Positions 45,483 through 57,420 of a stretch of DNA of 64,000 nucleotides are shown here, piece after piece. The notes beneath the pieces are model-generated. The model was not told where the DNA came from. It did no database searches and saw only the letters and a program-made list of their open reading frames with translations. Positions within the stretch are counted from its first letter, which is position 1. Each line of letters starts with the position of its first letter. The position numbers and the translations under genes are program-made. This DNA comes from Xenopus tropicalis (lineage: Eukaryota; Chordata; Amphibia; Anura; Pipidae), in contig NC_030678.2 of the NCBI RefSeq assembly GCF_000004195.4, positions 76,381,404 to 76,445,403 on the forward strand, given 5' to 3'.

Positions 45483-46079
45483 AACTGCATTCATTCAAAC
45501 TCTGTTTAGAAAGGTTCTTGCATCAATGCTTTCATACAAATTGTCAGTTGCATTTGCTTTGCTATATAAGATGCACAGTGCAAAGAACAGAGCACACGGT
45601 GACAAGGAAACCCTAGAATTAACATCTTCCTCTAGGGGTTGTAAAGGGTATAAATGTAGTCCAGCAAACAAAGGGTTACTTTTGGATGCAAATATTGTAT
45701 GCAGCATTTTTTCAAGATTTCCAGTGTCATTAGGGCAAGTTTCCATTGCAGTTGTGCCCAATATGGCAAAACTAATGCAATTGCGTGTCTATTTTGTGAT
45801 AACGGTGTCATTATTTTGACTCAAACCTGTAGTACCTACTAACAGAACCTGCTATGGGTTCCCTGTACCTATGGGTATTAACACCCCTCCAAAGTTCCCT
45901 AATGTCAATAGGGGAACTTGTTAAATAATTCAGAAGAGCAGAATGGACAGATGCATTGGCATTTAGTGCAATTATAGGAAAGTGCTAGGGTTTGGACACA
46001 AGTACCTATAGTGAATGTCATAAATGTAAGCAACATTTCTTTCATTGTTGCGTAGCCACATTTGCTGTTATAAATTACC
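45483..46079. other. No gene seen
   Basis: Overlapping open frames on both strands show no known protein pattern. Confidence 0.35.
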
Positions 46080-46330
46080 CTTTCAACATAGTAAGTTGAA
46101 AAAAGACACACACTCATTAAGTTCAACTTTAATGCCTATATATAACCTGCCTAACTGCTAGCTGATCCAGAGGAAGGCAAAAAACCCCATCTGAAACCTC
46201 TCTAATTTGCCTCAGAGGGGAAAAAATTCCTTCCTGACTCCAAGATGGCAATCTTGATCCCAGAGCTTTGTTGCGCCTAATCATACAAATGGTTTGCATC
46301 AGCATGCAATTTACCAGTGCAAAGTCCATA
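46080..46330 (+). repeat. SINE/LINE-like dispersed repeat
   Basis: Includes TAGTAAGTTGAAAAAAGAC, GATCCAGAGGAAGGC, CTAATTTGCCTCAGAGG and AATTCCTTCCTGACTCC. Other copies are at 5041-5200 and 10851-10975. Family name not assigned. Confidence 0.65.
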
Positions 46331-48200
46331 TCACATGCAAGTTGCAGTTAAGTGCACGCTGCATCATCCTGCATTGTTAAAATACTCTTGGTCATTTTAT
46401 GCTTGGTTAGCTTATTTAAAAGTTAACAGTTTCTGTATCGTTAATAACCCTGTGTAGTTTCTGCTGCATACACACACACTTGTTGATTGTTATTTATAAT
46501 GCAAGGAACACACTTGCAAGCCGTGTTATCTATCAAACCTACAGCAGCCAGGTGCTAGCTGCTACCGCTAATGACTAGGATACACATAAATCTGTCCTGA
46601 TCCCAATATATATGTGTAGCAAGTGCAATTACAAGATATTCATAAAATTAACACATTTTCCCTCTTGATTAACTTGACTAAGATTTTCTAAATGGCACCA
46701 CTATTTGTGAAATTCATTTTATGAGATTATTTTCCTAATGTGTGGAGGCTGCTACAATGTGTATTTTTTACCCTAATTGCCAGTCAAGGTTTTAACTGAT
46801 GGCTAATTAATAATTTTTACAAATTTTTTGACCAGGTGGCCATAATCATAAAATAATTATGTACACTAATTACTTGTCCAGGTGGCATTAATTACTTCTT
46901 TAAGGGACATTACTGTCAAATATTAAAGTTTACATTCATGCCTAAAAACATTGTATAATATTAGTAAAGTGCAGCAATTTTGGGGACACATATATATGTG
47001 TTTGTTATATTGGTAAAATGTGTATTGTGTGTGTATATGTGTTACTTATAAGATTGCAGGAGGGATCCCATGCACTTGGGCAGCTTACATCTGAACAGTA
47101 TAAATGAAGCATGGAGTGTTAAACCATTTTATAACATACAGTTTGTTATAATATTAATTTACTTTCCCTTTCTTTTTAAAAGATAGGAACATATAAAACA
47201 TATGGGGCTCATGCCATAAGGTACCTTTCCTCTGTTATTAATGATTGTAGATTACAGTTACAGGAGTTTATTTCAATGGTGATTTTGCGGTTATATGTTA
47301 TTTTATATAACCTAATGGGGGCCCCTGCTAGGCTCCTTACGAGTACAGAAAATTGTTAGACTAATAATTCTTTGAACTACACATTGGATGGATGAATGGT
47401 TCTTTTAATAATGAACCCTAACCACAAACTATAATGGATGTTTGGTGCTTTTTTCATGCATCACCTGTTACTTCACTGAGACTAATGGGTAATGCAGTTC
47501 CCAAGTTGTGACCCTCTCTGATGATGTAACAAAGGGGAGGGACTTTGGGAATTTAATTCCCAGATGCATGTAAGTACACTTACACCTGATAAAAGGGTCA
47601 TACCCAAAACATGCTGTGGTAATGGCACAATAATTGCACGGTAGCAAAGAGTGAAGTCCTGCAGTTGAACCTTATTGTTCCTACTGAGCCATTTTATTTC
47701 TGCAGCAGCTGGGCAGTGGTATGAAGCCTACAGGAAAATCTCCAAATAGCAGACTTGAGGGTATCATGTGTCTGCTGTTTAGGGTTGCTTCTTGGATGAT
47801 CATGTGAGAGTATTGATCACACAGATAGAGCTGTTGGTGAAGTGTATTGCAGGAACTGCCTGCTAACATAGGTTCTAGACTGCTGGCTGTTCCTTACTTC
47901 CCAAGTGCTATTTATTGAGCTCATGATAAAAGAGTATGTGTACTGAATTTAGAGTGCTACATGCCTCATGAATTTACACAAATTTGATAGGCTCATAATT
48001 TAAATATTCTGTTGTGCACAGGACTGTTTCATAAATAGGCAAAAGGGGGCGTTTACGCAAAGCCCACCAGGACAGGGCGCCCACTAGCACACCTTTCATC
48101 TGGGATAATTTTTGGCAGAATTATTCTACAAAGATATTAGACCCTTATTTTAATCAAATGAAAGAGGCCTACAGTATATTTTAATTATATATATATATAT
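46331..48200. other. Intergenic, no gene seen
   Basis: 46660-46900 is AT-rich with clustered TAATTA-type sites (CTAATTAATAATTT, CTAATTACTTG). Elsewhere there are short (TA)n runs, including 48187-48200. No exon supported. Confidence 0.4.
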
Positions 48201-48440
48201 AGATCAGACAGGAGAAACGGCACTCTCAGGAAATTTTCACAAAGGAGACATCATATGAAGTAAAAAAAGTGAGATCCTTTATTTAGTCCGACGTTTCAGT
48301 TCCTTCTGGAACTTTCATCAGGGACAGATCCAGAAGGAACTGAAACGTCGGACTAAATAAAGGATCTCACTTTTTTTTACTTCATATGATGTCTCCTTTG
48401 TGAAAATTTCCTGAGAGTGCCGTTTCTCCTGTCTGATCTA
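48201..48440. repeat. Snap-back palindrome with hammerhead-like core
   Basis: About 110-bp arms (48201-48310 and 48331-48440) are near-perfect inverses around a 20-base centre. Each arm contains GATCAGACAGGAGAAACGG at its outer end and ACTAAATAAAGGATC further in. On the minus strand, 48292-48321 reads CTGATGA, a 6-bp hairpin, then GAAACG. The arrangement suggests two head-to-head copies of a short retroelement terminus. Confidence 0.75.
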
Positions 48441-48528
48441 CATTTGCTACATTATTCAGGCACCCAGGTAGCGTCCAGTACTTGTGGTGTGCAGCTTCAT
48501 AACCTTTTTTTATACTTTTATATATATA

Positions 48529-50146
48529 AGTGGTGTGAAAAACTATTTGCCCCCTTCCTGATTTCTTATTCTTTTGCATGTTTGTCACACTTAAATGTTT
48601 CTGCTCATCAAAAACCATTAACTATTAGTCAAAGATAACATAATTGAACACAAAATGCAGTTTTTAAATGAAGGTTTACGTTATTAAGGGAGAAAAAAAA
48701 CTCCAAATCTACATGGCCCTGTGTGAAAAAGTGATTGCCCCCCTTGTTAAAAAATAACTTAACTGTGGTTTAACACATCGGAGTTCAATTTCTGTAGTCA
48801 CCCCCAGGCCTGATTACTGCCACACCTGTTTCAATCAAGAAATCACTTAAATAGGAGCTACCTGACACAGAGAAGTAGACCAAAAGCACCTCAAAAGCTA
48901 GACATCATGCCAAGATCCAAAGAAATTCAGGAACAAATGAGAACAAAAGTAATTGAGATCTATCAGTCTGGTAAAGGTTATAAAGCCATTTCTAAAGCTT
49001 TGGGACTCCAGCGAACCACAGTGAGAGCCATTATCCACAAATGGCAAAAACATGGAACAGTGGTGAACCTTCCCAGGAGTGGCCGGCCGACCAAAATTAC
49101 CCCAAGAGCGCAGAGACAACTCATCCGAGAGGCCACAAAAGACCCCAGGACAACATCTAAAGAACTGCAGGCCTCACTTGCCTCAATTAAGGTCAGTGTT
49201 CACGACTCCACCATAAGAAAGAGACTGGGCAAAAACAGCCTGCATGGCAGATTTCCAAGGCGCAAACCACTTTTAAGCAAAAAGAACATTATGGCTCGTC
49301 TCAATTTTGCTAAAAAACATCTCAATGATTGCCAAGACTTTTGGGAAAATACCTTGTGGACCGACGAGACAAAAGTTGAACTTTTTGGAAGGTGGGTGTC
49401 CCGTTACATCTGGCGTAAAAGTAACACAGCATTTCAGAAAAAGAACATCATACCAACAGTAAAATATGGTGGTGGTAGTGTGATGGTCTGGGGTTGTTTT
49501 GCTGCTTCAGGACCTGGAAGGCTTGCTGTGATAGATGGAACCATGAATTCTACTGTCTACCAAAAAATCCTGAAGGAGAATGTCCGGCCATCTGTTCGTC
49601 AACTCAAGCTGAAGCGATCTTGGGTGCTGCAGCAGGACAATGACCCAAAACACACCAGCAAATCCACCTCTGAATGGCTGAAGAAGAACAAAATGAAGAC
49701 TTTGGAGTGGCCTAGTCAAAATCCTGACCTGAATCCTATTGAGATGTTGTGGCATGACCTTAAAAAGGCGGTTCATGCTAGAAAACCCTCAAATAAAGCT
49801 GAATTACAACAATTCTGCAAAGATGAGTGGGCCAAAATTCCTCCAGAGCGCTGTAAAAGACTCGTTGCAAGTTATCGCAAACGCTTGATTGCAGTTATTG
49901 CTGCTAAGGGTGGCCCAACCAGTTATTAGGTTCAGGGGGCAATTACTTTTTCACACAGGGCCATGTAGGTTTGGATTTTTTTTCTCCCTAAATAATAAAA
50001 ACCCTCATTTAAAAACTGCATTTTGTGTTTACTTGTGTTATCTTTGACTAATAGTTAAATGTGTTTGATGATCAGAAACATTTTGTGTGACAAACATGCA
50101 AAAGAATAAGAAATCAGGAAGGGGGCAAATAGTTTTTCACACCACT
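48529..50146 (+). mobile_element. Complete Tc1/Sleeping Beauty-type transposon
   Basis: Terminal inverted repeats of about 212 bp (48529-48743 and 49935-50146) start AGTGGTGTGAAAAAC and flank an intact transposase. Each repeat has an outer motif, GTGTGAAAAACTATTTGCC, and an inner related motif, GTGTGAAAAAGTGATTGCC, the IR/DR plan of the Sleeping Beauty group where transposase binds twice per end. TA is next to the left end; the right end has one extra base before TA. The arms differ by a number of substitutions and small indels. Confidence 0.9.
48907..49929 (+). CDS. Tc1-family transposase, intact
   Basis: 340 residues without a stop or frameshift, the usual length for this family. The enzyme binds the inverted repeats and moves the element by cut-and-paste into TA. 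Residues 1-110 form the paired-like DNA-binding region with two helix-turn-helix parts (about 10-45 and 65-108) separated by a GRPT AT-hook-like motif at 59-62. The catalytic DD34E triad is present: D153 in WTDETK, D244 in QQDNDPKHT and E279 in NPIEMLW, exactly 34 residues between the last two. The glycine-rich GGGSVMVWGCF (188-198) is the usual box. The start is the first ATG after the left inverted repeat; the neighbouring ATG shadows are out of frame. Nothing obvious is missing, so activity is possible. Confidence 0.95.
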   Translation: MPRSKEIQEQMRTKVIEIYQSGKGYKAISKALGLQRTTVRAIIHKWQKHGTVVNLPRSGRPTKITPRAQRQLIREATKDPRTTSKELQASLASIKVSVHDSTIRKRLGKNSLHGRFPRRKPLLSKKNIMARLNFAKKHLNDCQDFWENTLWTDETKVELFGRWVSRYIWRKSNTAFQKKNIIPTVKYGGGSVMVWGCFAASGPGRLAVIDGTMNSTVYQKILKENVRPSVRQLKLKRSWVLQQDNDPKHTSKSTSEWLKKNKMKTLEWPSQNPDLNPIEMLWHDLKKAVHARKPSNKAELQQFCKDEWAKIPPERCKRLVASYRKRLIAVIAAKGGPTSY

Positions 50147-50190
50147 ATACATACATATATATACACATACATACAAAAGGAGCACTCCCT

Positions 50191-50284
50191 ACAGTGCCAC
50201 ACACACAGGGACTTTAAAAAAAAATCTTTAAAAAAAAAAAAGAACAAAAAATCTTTATTAAAGTCCCTGTGTGTGCGGCACTCT
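50191..50284. repeat. Snap-back palindrome
   Basis: Arms ACAGTGCCACACACACAGGG (from 50191) and, inverse, CCCTGTGTGTGCGGCACT (to 50282) flank an A-rich centre. One of three palindromes clustered around the Tc1 element. Confidence 0.75.
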
Positions 50285-50287
50285 GTT

Positions 50288-50288
<1 letters not shown>

Positions 50289-50365
<77 letters not shown>
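50289..50365. repeat. (TA)n microsatellite, about 38 units
   Basis: Uninterrupted TA dinucleotides. Length is likely to vary among individuals. Confidence 0.95.
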
Positions 50366-50367
<2 letters not shown>

Positions 50368-50430
50368 AAAGGCTGAGGCACACACTTATAGGGATAACAA
50401 CCTGGGTGCAAATCAGATAAACAATGTAAA

Positions 50431-50606
50431 TATGTAAAAAATGCTGATGCACACCAGGAAAATTTTATCAAAAAAAAAGATACTTAGTTTATTTAGATCT
50501 ACGTTTCGGTCCTCACCAGGGACCTTTATCAAGAAACGTAGATCTAAATAAACTAAGTATCTTTTTTTTTGATAAAATTTTCCTGGTGTGCATCAGCATT
50601 TTTTAC

Positions 50607-50609
<3 letters not shown>
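50431..50609. repeat. Snap-back palindrome with degenerate hammerhead-like core
   Basis: Arms of about 76 bp (50431-50507, 50533-50609) share ATGTAAAAAATGCTGATG, CACACCAGGAAAATTTTATC and TAGATCTACGTTTC. On the minus strand 50502-50532 reads TTGATAA, hairpin GGTCC / GGACC, then GAAACG. Followed by (TA)n to about 50655. Confidence 0.7.
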
Positions 50610-50655
<46 letters not shown>

Positions 50656-50658
<3 letters not shown>

Positions 50659-51579
50659 TGGATTTTTGCTGGTGACTTTAGTATGTGGTTTACCCATGAA
50701 AAGGGTTTGCCTTTTCTCTTGTGGTATCCCATTTTGTCATTTTTTGGCTCCCTGGGCTGATGGTCCAGGGCGGCATACCTGGATCAGGTACTTCTACTTC
50801 AGTAAGCACAGACCATGTCTTTACTGCCTACCTTACTATATTGAACTTCACATGCTTGGTTAATCTGTAACAAATTTCTTGGGGCAATAGGGGCCCACCA
50901 TTAAAATTTTGCAGAGCCCACTGGTTCCTTAAAGCGGCCCTGGCTCTGCACACATCAAAATATGTAACCAAAACGTAAATGAAAAACAGATCCAATGAGG
51001 TAATTTCCCTGCAACCCTATAATTTGAGAAAGTGACGCTAGCTAATAAGGTAGCGGAATAAAAGTCTGTTTGCACACATTTAGCAACCAATCAGCAGGTA
51101 TCACTTTTAACACAACGGTTACTATGGGTTACTAGGCATCGCTAAACTCTTTTGCAATTTACATTAATTTTCTATTTTCAATTGATTCTGAGATAACAGC
51201 ATATTTAAACTGCTAATTGACAGTCATACCCAGCATGAGTCTGCACATTTTCTAGAGTCTTCTACTCTGCAGTGCAATAATGCTTTCCACTGTCTCCTAT
51301 GTCACATGATCAGACACCAATAAATGAGCTCCTCTCATGTCAAAGGAGTGGTTACTGTGTAATGTGTGCATTATTATATACATATGTGTAATAATACCAG
51401 TAGAAGTTGCAACTAAAGAATTCATACACAGCATTTTTCCTAAATGCATGACTGGTAAGTAAGAACTTGCATATTTGTTATAAGTTCTCTAAAGTGGAGT
51501 GCCGGTGGATTTAATTTTTGACTTCATAACAACACGTTTTAAAATGATTACTAAATACTATACATTTTCCACACTGGCA
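50656..51579. other. No gene seen
   Basis: 50985-51165 is a diverged relative of the 38947/54469 MITE (CAACCAATCAGCAGGTA, CTATGGGTTACTAGGCATCGC). The rest is plain AT-rich DNA. Confidence 0.4.
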
Positions 51580-52050
51580 CAGCTTTATTTATTAGCAGAA
51601 TGTGCAGAACAGGGCAAGACCACCTGACATGTTCATTTGGAAGACAAAATTTGTCAGGTGATCATTACCCTCAGCGCCTTGCCAGAAAGTGAACTCTGTG
51701 GCAATCAGCCCCTGGCATAAAACTGAAGGCTGCATGCTGTTGCTGGCAGCCTTGTTCCACTGACAGGTGCACACTGCGGCAGGCTTCAATTTTTTGGTTT
51801 GCGTGCTGTTTCTGATGTAAGTAATGCCTTTGAAAGGAACCAATAGCTCCCTTGGCAGTGTCTAACCGGGTTGGTCAAACATCCAGGAACAAATCACAGC
51901 AGCAAATAATTCTTGTATTCTAGTGCTTAAAAACAGTTTGTTGTAAGCGTGGATTTTTAAAGAACTTGGCTTGCTTTCCCTGCATACAATATTTATCGTG
52001 TGGATACAATCAATCTTTCTAAGGAGTTTATACTGCCTATTTATCAATTT
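51580..52050. other. Complex unique-looking stretch
   Basis: No repeat ends, a balanced base composition, and minus-strand open frames at 51592-51843 and 51862-52047 without recognisable protein features. An inverted CACCTGACA...TGTCAGGTG pair lies at 51622-51661. A candidate conserved noncoding element by texture only. Confidence 0.2.
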
Positions 52051-54468
52051 TATTCTAACAAGGTTAGTGGCATTTTGACTAAAATCCCCAAAACAATAAT
52101 TTCAGTTTAACGTTGTCAATTGGTAAAACCAAGCTGGTAGTCTATCATTTCCCATTATAATTACACCACTGGGAGCACTGTTTTTCTTTTTTTTTTGGGT
52201 CTACAGATAATATTTTATTTTACCTTAAAAAATGAATACATTTGGCTAATCATCCCTTTAACTAGGGATATGTATAAGCCATATAGGAGTGTATGCGTGT
52301 AGCTACCTAGTACGAACATTTTTTATTTATTATTATCGGAGTCTATAATGAATTCATTTATGCAGAATGCAGTCTTTGCAGAATGTTTTTGCCAACATAA
52401 GTGAAAGGAGTGAAAGGGCCAGTTTACTAATATTTGGAAAAATAATTTTGTTGTAGCAACATACTATTATTTCTATTTTTTTTTCAAGCAAATATATATT
52501 CTGTCATGCATATGACTTTCCCATTGAAGGATATTACAAGCAATTTTATTTGCCTACACATGTAATTAAAAGTCAGAGACATTGTTCTCAACCTGCATTA
52601 TAGAGTCATTAAAAATCATTTTCTGTATTTTCAGTTTCTCATATGTATCTATTCATTTAAGATAATACACCATATATTTATATATGCTGCTTATTTCTAC
52701 CCCTATATTGTATAGCTTCTTGGTAATAAAGATTGTTATGGTACAATAAAATCTCATCTTTTATCTATTGATTCAGAAATATCAATCTACTGGATTAAAC
52801 ATGTCTTTTTAATATTTAATGTGTATTGAAAAATTCAGTATAGATAATTTAAAAAATTTCACTAAAATGCTCACATTTATTTGTGAAAATCAGTTTAGTT
52901 GTTATTAAATCATTTCAAAACTGTGTGGGAGACATTTGGAATTAAGTCATTGGAAGAAAGAAACTTTTGGTTAAACTAGGTATTAAAAGGGACAATAAAC
53001 ACCCCTTTTCAAAATGAGCTGAATTAATAGGGTTTTGTCTATTCTTTTAATGAATAAATATTTATGATTTGTTTTTTTCTTCTTGCACTATACAAGGAAA
53101 TGAAACCAGTTTCACTTTAGCAGATAATGCCATATCCTGTTCTGCCAAACAGAGGAGCAGCTCATAAAACTAATTTATGCTTTTCGTCTGCAGTTTAGGG
53201 GAATGGCACATGGTATGGGTGACATATGCAATTTACATTATCGCCGGTGGGATAGCATTCCCAGGAGATAAGTTGCCACCACTAGAGGAGGTTAATCACA
53301 GGGCTACTAATCTCTTCACCTGTCATTGCCCTAAGATTTTGCCTGCTGTTAAATTTGCACTACCATTGCATAACATTAGTATAACTGCAAGTAAAACATA
53401 TTACTCATAGCAATCAGACTTTCAATTCTTGCACCTGATTCAACAGGAGTCAGATTTAAAGGGATTTAATAGTATACTTATTTCTAAATTATAATGTTTA
53501 TATAGCAAATAATTCACTCTACCATTTAAAATTGTATTCTTGAATATTTTCTAGCTGTAATATTGGTGTGTAGGCAGCCATCTCAGTGCATTGTGCCTGA
53601 GTCTGAGCTTTCAGAAAGAGCCAGCACTACACATTAGAACTGCTTTCAGGTAACCTATTGTTTCTCCTACTCCCATGTAACTGGAGGAGTCGCAAGTGGG
53701 ACTTGGATTTCTTACTATTGAGTTCTATTCTGATATCTACTGGGAGCTGCTATCTTGCTACCTTCCCATTGTTCTGCTGATCGGCTGCTGGAAGGGGGGT
53801 GATATCACTCCAACTTTTAGCTCAGCAATAGAGTATGACTGAAGTTTATCAGAGCACAGGTCACATGGTTGTGGCACCCTGGGAAATAAAGTATATGGCT
53901 AGCCCCATGTGAAATTTGAAAATTGACAGCTATATGATGTATTATCCAGAATGCTTAGAACCTGGGGTTTTCAATATAAGGGATCTTTCTGTAATTTACA
54001 GAAAAAGGAAATAATTTTTAAAAATTTGAATTTTTTTTGGTTTTGATTTTCCTTGCTACTGCCAAAAAGATGCAGATTTCAATACAAGGATTCTACCATG
54101 GTTTGGCATTCTTTGGCAACTCTTTCATACCTGATTTCTTCAAATATATTCAGAATATAAAAGGCATTAAATAAAGGTAGAAAAGAGAAAAAGATTACCA
54201 TAGCCCAGTATCGAGCCGTTTTAATATTACAAAACAATTAGGTACTGGTACTATATTTGGAGAAAATTATACTGTATAATTAATAGAGAATCAATTATTT
54301 CCCTCATTCCTTGTATGAAAACTGTCAAGACTTGCTCTATAGAAATAATTGAACCAGTAGTAATCCATTTTTCTGCAAAAAAAATTTTCAACATCTTTGT
54401 CAACAGTTTGCATACTTTCCTGTCTGCAGTAGAGAGCAACTATTTGGCAAATCAGGGTGTTCCGCCCA
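52051..54468. other. Intergenic, no gene seen
   Basis: 53205-53335 is a decayed copy of the left-edge element. 53567-53620 matches, inverted, the repeat at 36545. 53936-54010 is a GGATAACAG/CTGTAATTT-family piece. Confidence 0.4.
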
Positions 54469-54622
54469 TATGTATTTAAAGGCACTAAGTTTGCCCGGGA
54501 GTAGTAACCAATGGCAAGCAATAAGATGTTTGCTTTTAAACAGATGACCAGTAAATGCTACCTGCTGATTGGTTGCTATGGGTTACTGCTCCTGGGCAAA
54601 CTTTGTGCCTTTTATTACATAT
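54469..54622. mobile_element. Short MITE, AAAGGCACTAAGTTTG ends, copy 2
   Basis: Opposite orientation to 38947-39100, same length. The internal block is GATTGGTTGCTATGGGTTACTGC. Confidence 0.8.
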
Positions 54623-57282
54623 GACCCTTTTAAGTTTTTTAAAGGAATGTGCTGAGTTTCTTGTGCAGCATGCCAAAGGACTGGAGGATAGATGATACAG
54701 AAGGTCAAAAAAAGCAATGGAATGGGGTAGAAAAAGGGAAGAATGTAAGATTGATAAACAAAGGGAGGGGCAAACCTAATATATGGGTTCTGGTCTGTCC
54801 CAACTTAGGGTGACAAACAACTCCTTCACTACCTTTATGCAGGAAATGTCAGACCAGCACGAGTAGTGCATATGTCCCTTCCCTTCCTCTTTTATTTGCA
54901 AAGCATATTGCTATGCTATTGAATGAGGAAGAGATTGGGTTTGTGCTGCCTTGCCTTGGTGAGGAGCAGTAGCATTTAACATAGCATTTAAAAAAGGCCT
55001 TTTTACAAAAATACTTATTTTGGCGATAGGGTCTTTTAGGAATGCATTATGCATTTATTAAATGCATTGTGTATGGGTCCTAAGTGGTGCAAGTTTGCCT
55101 TTTTTATCTGGACAGCTAAGAGCTAGAGGATGCCAAATAAATTGGAATTCAGCACTCTAAAATGCAATGCTTATGGGAGTCTTTTGTTTCAAATAAAAGA
55201 AATTCATATATCATACACAGTAAATAACCACTGTTGTTTCAAACATAATTCACCTTCTGAATCAATGCAACATTGTCTGCTAAAGAAATTATGTGGATTT
55301 GTGGAATTTATTCTTAATTATTCCAAGTTGTATTAGTTTAGAGGCTAACAAAAAGACTAATAAATTAGAATGCTGGTGCATGGCATGAACGCATTGCGTC
55401 CCCTAATGAGTAAAACAAACCTGGGCAAGTGATGAACACAACTGTGTTTCCTAGCCAAAACCTTAAACATTCATTAAGATGAAATACCTTCTGTTCTCTG
55501 TTCATACCTTCCTAGGGAGTTACATTTCACTATAGATGCAGCTAGAGAATTCATGGAAAATGCACAAGGTACAAAAAAAAAACATATAAACTGGTATGTA
55601 TCCAACAATTAACTTTTATTTTCCTTCAGAATTAAACCGAGTAGTTCGTGGGGGAGTTAAGGTACCCAGCTGTGGCACAAGTACTAGTCTATGTAAATTA
55701 CGGAATAGGCCCGTTATGCTTCACAAATCACTTATGCCAAGAATACGTTCCTTCCTTTGTTCATTATGCATGTCAGCCTGTGATTGAGTGCTACCACTGC
55801 TGTTCAAAATGGCTTTTTAAAATTAAAGGAGCAGGTTTAAATACTTGTTAGAAATTCCTCAGCATGGTTTTCGAAGAAGAGAGTTAAAAAATCCAAGTCG
55901 CTATAATAAAGCTTGCCAGCATGATGTGCTGCTAATCTTCCATGCATTATGTGGGGTATGTGTTAGCTACACAGAGTCTACCTGATTTCATTTAAATGTG
56001 TTTTTAACTAGTGACATATAATGACAGTACAGAGAGAAAAACCTTGTAGAAAGGCAAGGAAAAGCTGTCTGTGCTCATTGCAGGCTTAGATTGTATAAAC
56101 ATTTTTAAGCAGCCTCCACACATCATAAGGTACAGATAACATAGTATGGTACCATTGTGCTTATCAAACCTTGTTTGATAAGCATTCATTGTTACATTTA
56201 TCCCTCTTTTCTCAGCAACTGTCTTACACAAATGGTTTATATGAGGGGTCCCCCATATATCAAAGTGTGTTTTGAGATACACAAGTGAATGATGTGTCGG
56301 TGGAAAGTGTTTATTAAAAACCATGTTGGATTTGGGAGGGGGGGTTGATGCAGTAACAGACCACATTTTCTCATTTCTAGCAACAAATCAGCAGTTAGTA
56401 TGTACTGGTTTAAGGCAGTTTCAGAACAGCAAACAACCATCTTGTTAGCTGATGTAAATTATTTCACCTACACAGACGTTTGCACCTCCGAATTAATGGT
56501 TAGAATACATTGTTCATACTCTTGAAATCTGAGGTTATCTGGACAACAGTTGATAATGATCAGATGGGTTGGAAAACCATGTCGTACTAGATTGATCAGT
56601 GTATGTAGAGTGTGGTGGTTTGCGTTTTACCGCCCAAAGAGTGGTCATTCATTGGCCTAATGGTCAAATTTATATCAGCCTGATTTGATTGGCCAAAAGG
56701 GCAGAAGTCTGTTCATTTCTTTTCTAGTGTTTATATTCCACCATATTTCCTATTCAGACTAACTTCTGCTTACTTACTAGTAGACATTGTTTTGCCAAAC
56801 TTCTATCTATTCTAATTTAGAAAAAATAACAACAATAATATTAATAAAAGTTAATTCTAAGGTAAACTTTCTATGTAAATGAATCACACTGAAGAATTTG
56901 TAGGGAAACAAAAGAGCAAATTTGCCAATTAGGCAAGAAGTATTTTGACAGTTAATGGGAGGCACATTTCCTTGCTAAAATAAAGTCTAGCCCTTTTTGT
57001 TATCATTACTTTATTATTGTTATACTGTCATTTTTAGGGAGATCATAGCGATTTTAATGCTCCAAACAAGGGCAAGGGAAGACCTGTAGAGATACAAAAA
57101 GCAGACAAATAAATACTAGAACAGTAAACAATTCCAATTAAAATCCAGCAGCCAAAGTTAAAATATAGTCGGAATTGATCAAGAAAGCATTCAGCAGTTT
57201 CAAACATCATTACTTGTGCTCACTGAGCAAGGAATAGGGGACTATTAAAAAAGTAAACAGCAAGAAAAAGCACACAATTGTT
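54623..57282. other. Intergenic, two exon-like fragments only
   Basis: 55516-55569 is bounded by TTCCTAG/ and /GTACAA and reads ELHFTIDAAREFMENAQ; 57038-57112 follows a TTTTTAG and reads GDHSDFNAPNKGKGRP to a stop. Their phases do not join and I recognise neither, so they are not called as genes. The rest is AT-rich without features. Confidence 0.3.
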
Positions 57283-57420
57283 ATATTAACTAGCCATGTT
57301 ATAGACAGGTAAACATATATTAACTAGTCATGTTATAGATATGTCAGAATATATTAACTAGCCATGTTATAGACATGTCAGAATATATTAACTAGCCATG
57401 TTATAGACATGTCAGAATAA
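57283..57420 (+). repeat. Tandem repeat, about 36-bp unit, four copies
   Basis: The unit is TATTAACTAGCCATGTTATA followed by GACATGTCAGAATA. The last two units are identical; the first two are diverged. Confidence 0.85.

Noticed and set aside
50087..50863. Frames with YIYIYI runs
   Set aside because: Translation of (TA)n microsatellites.
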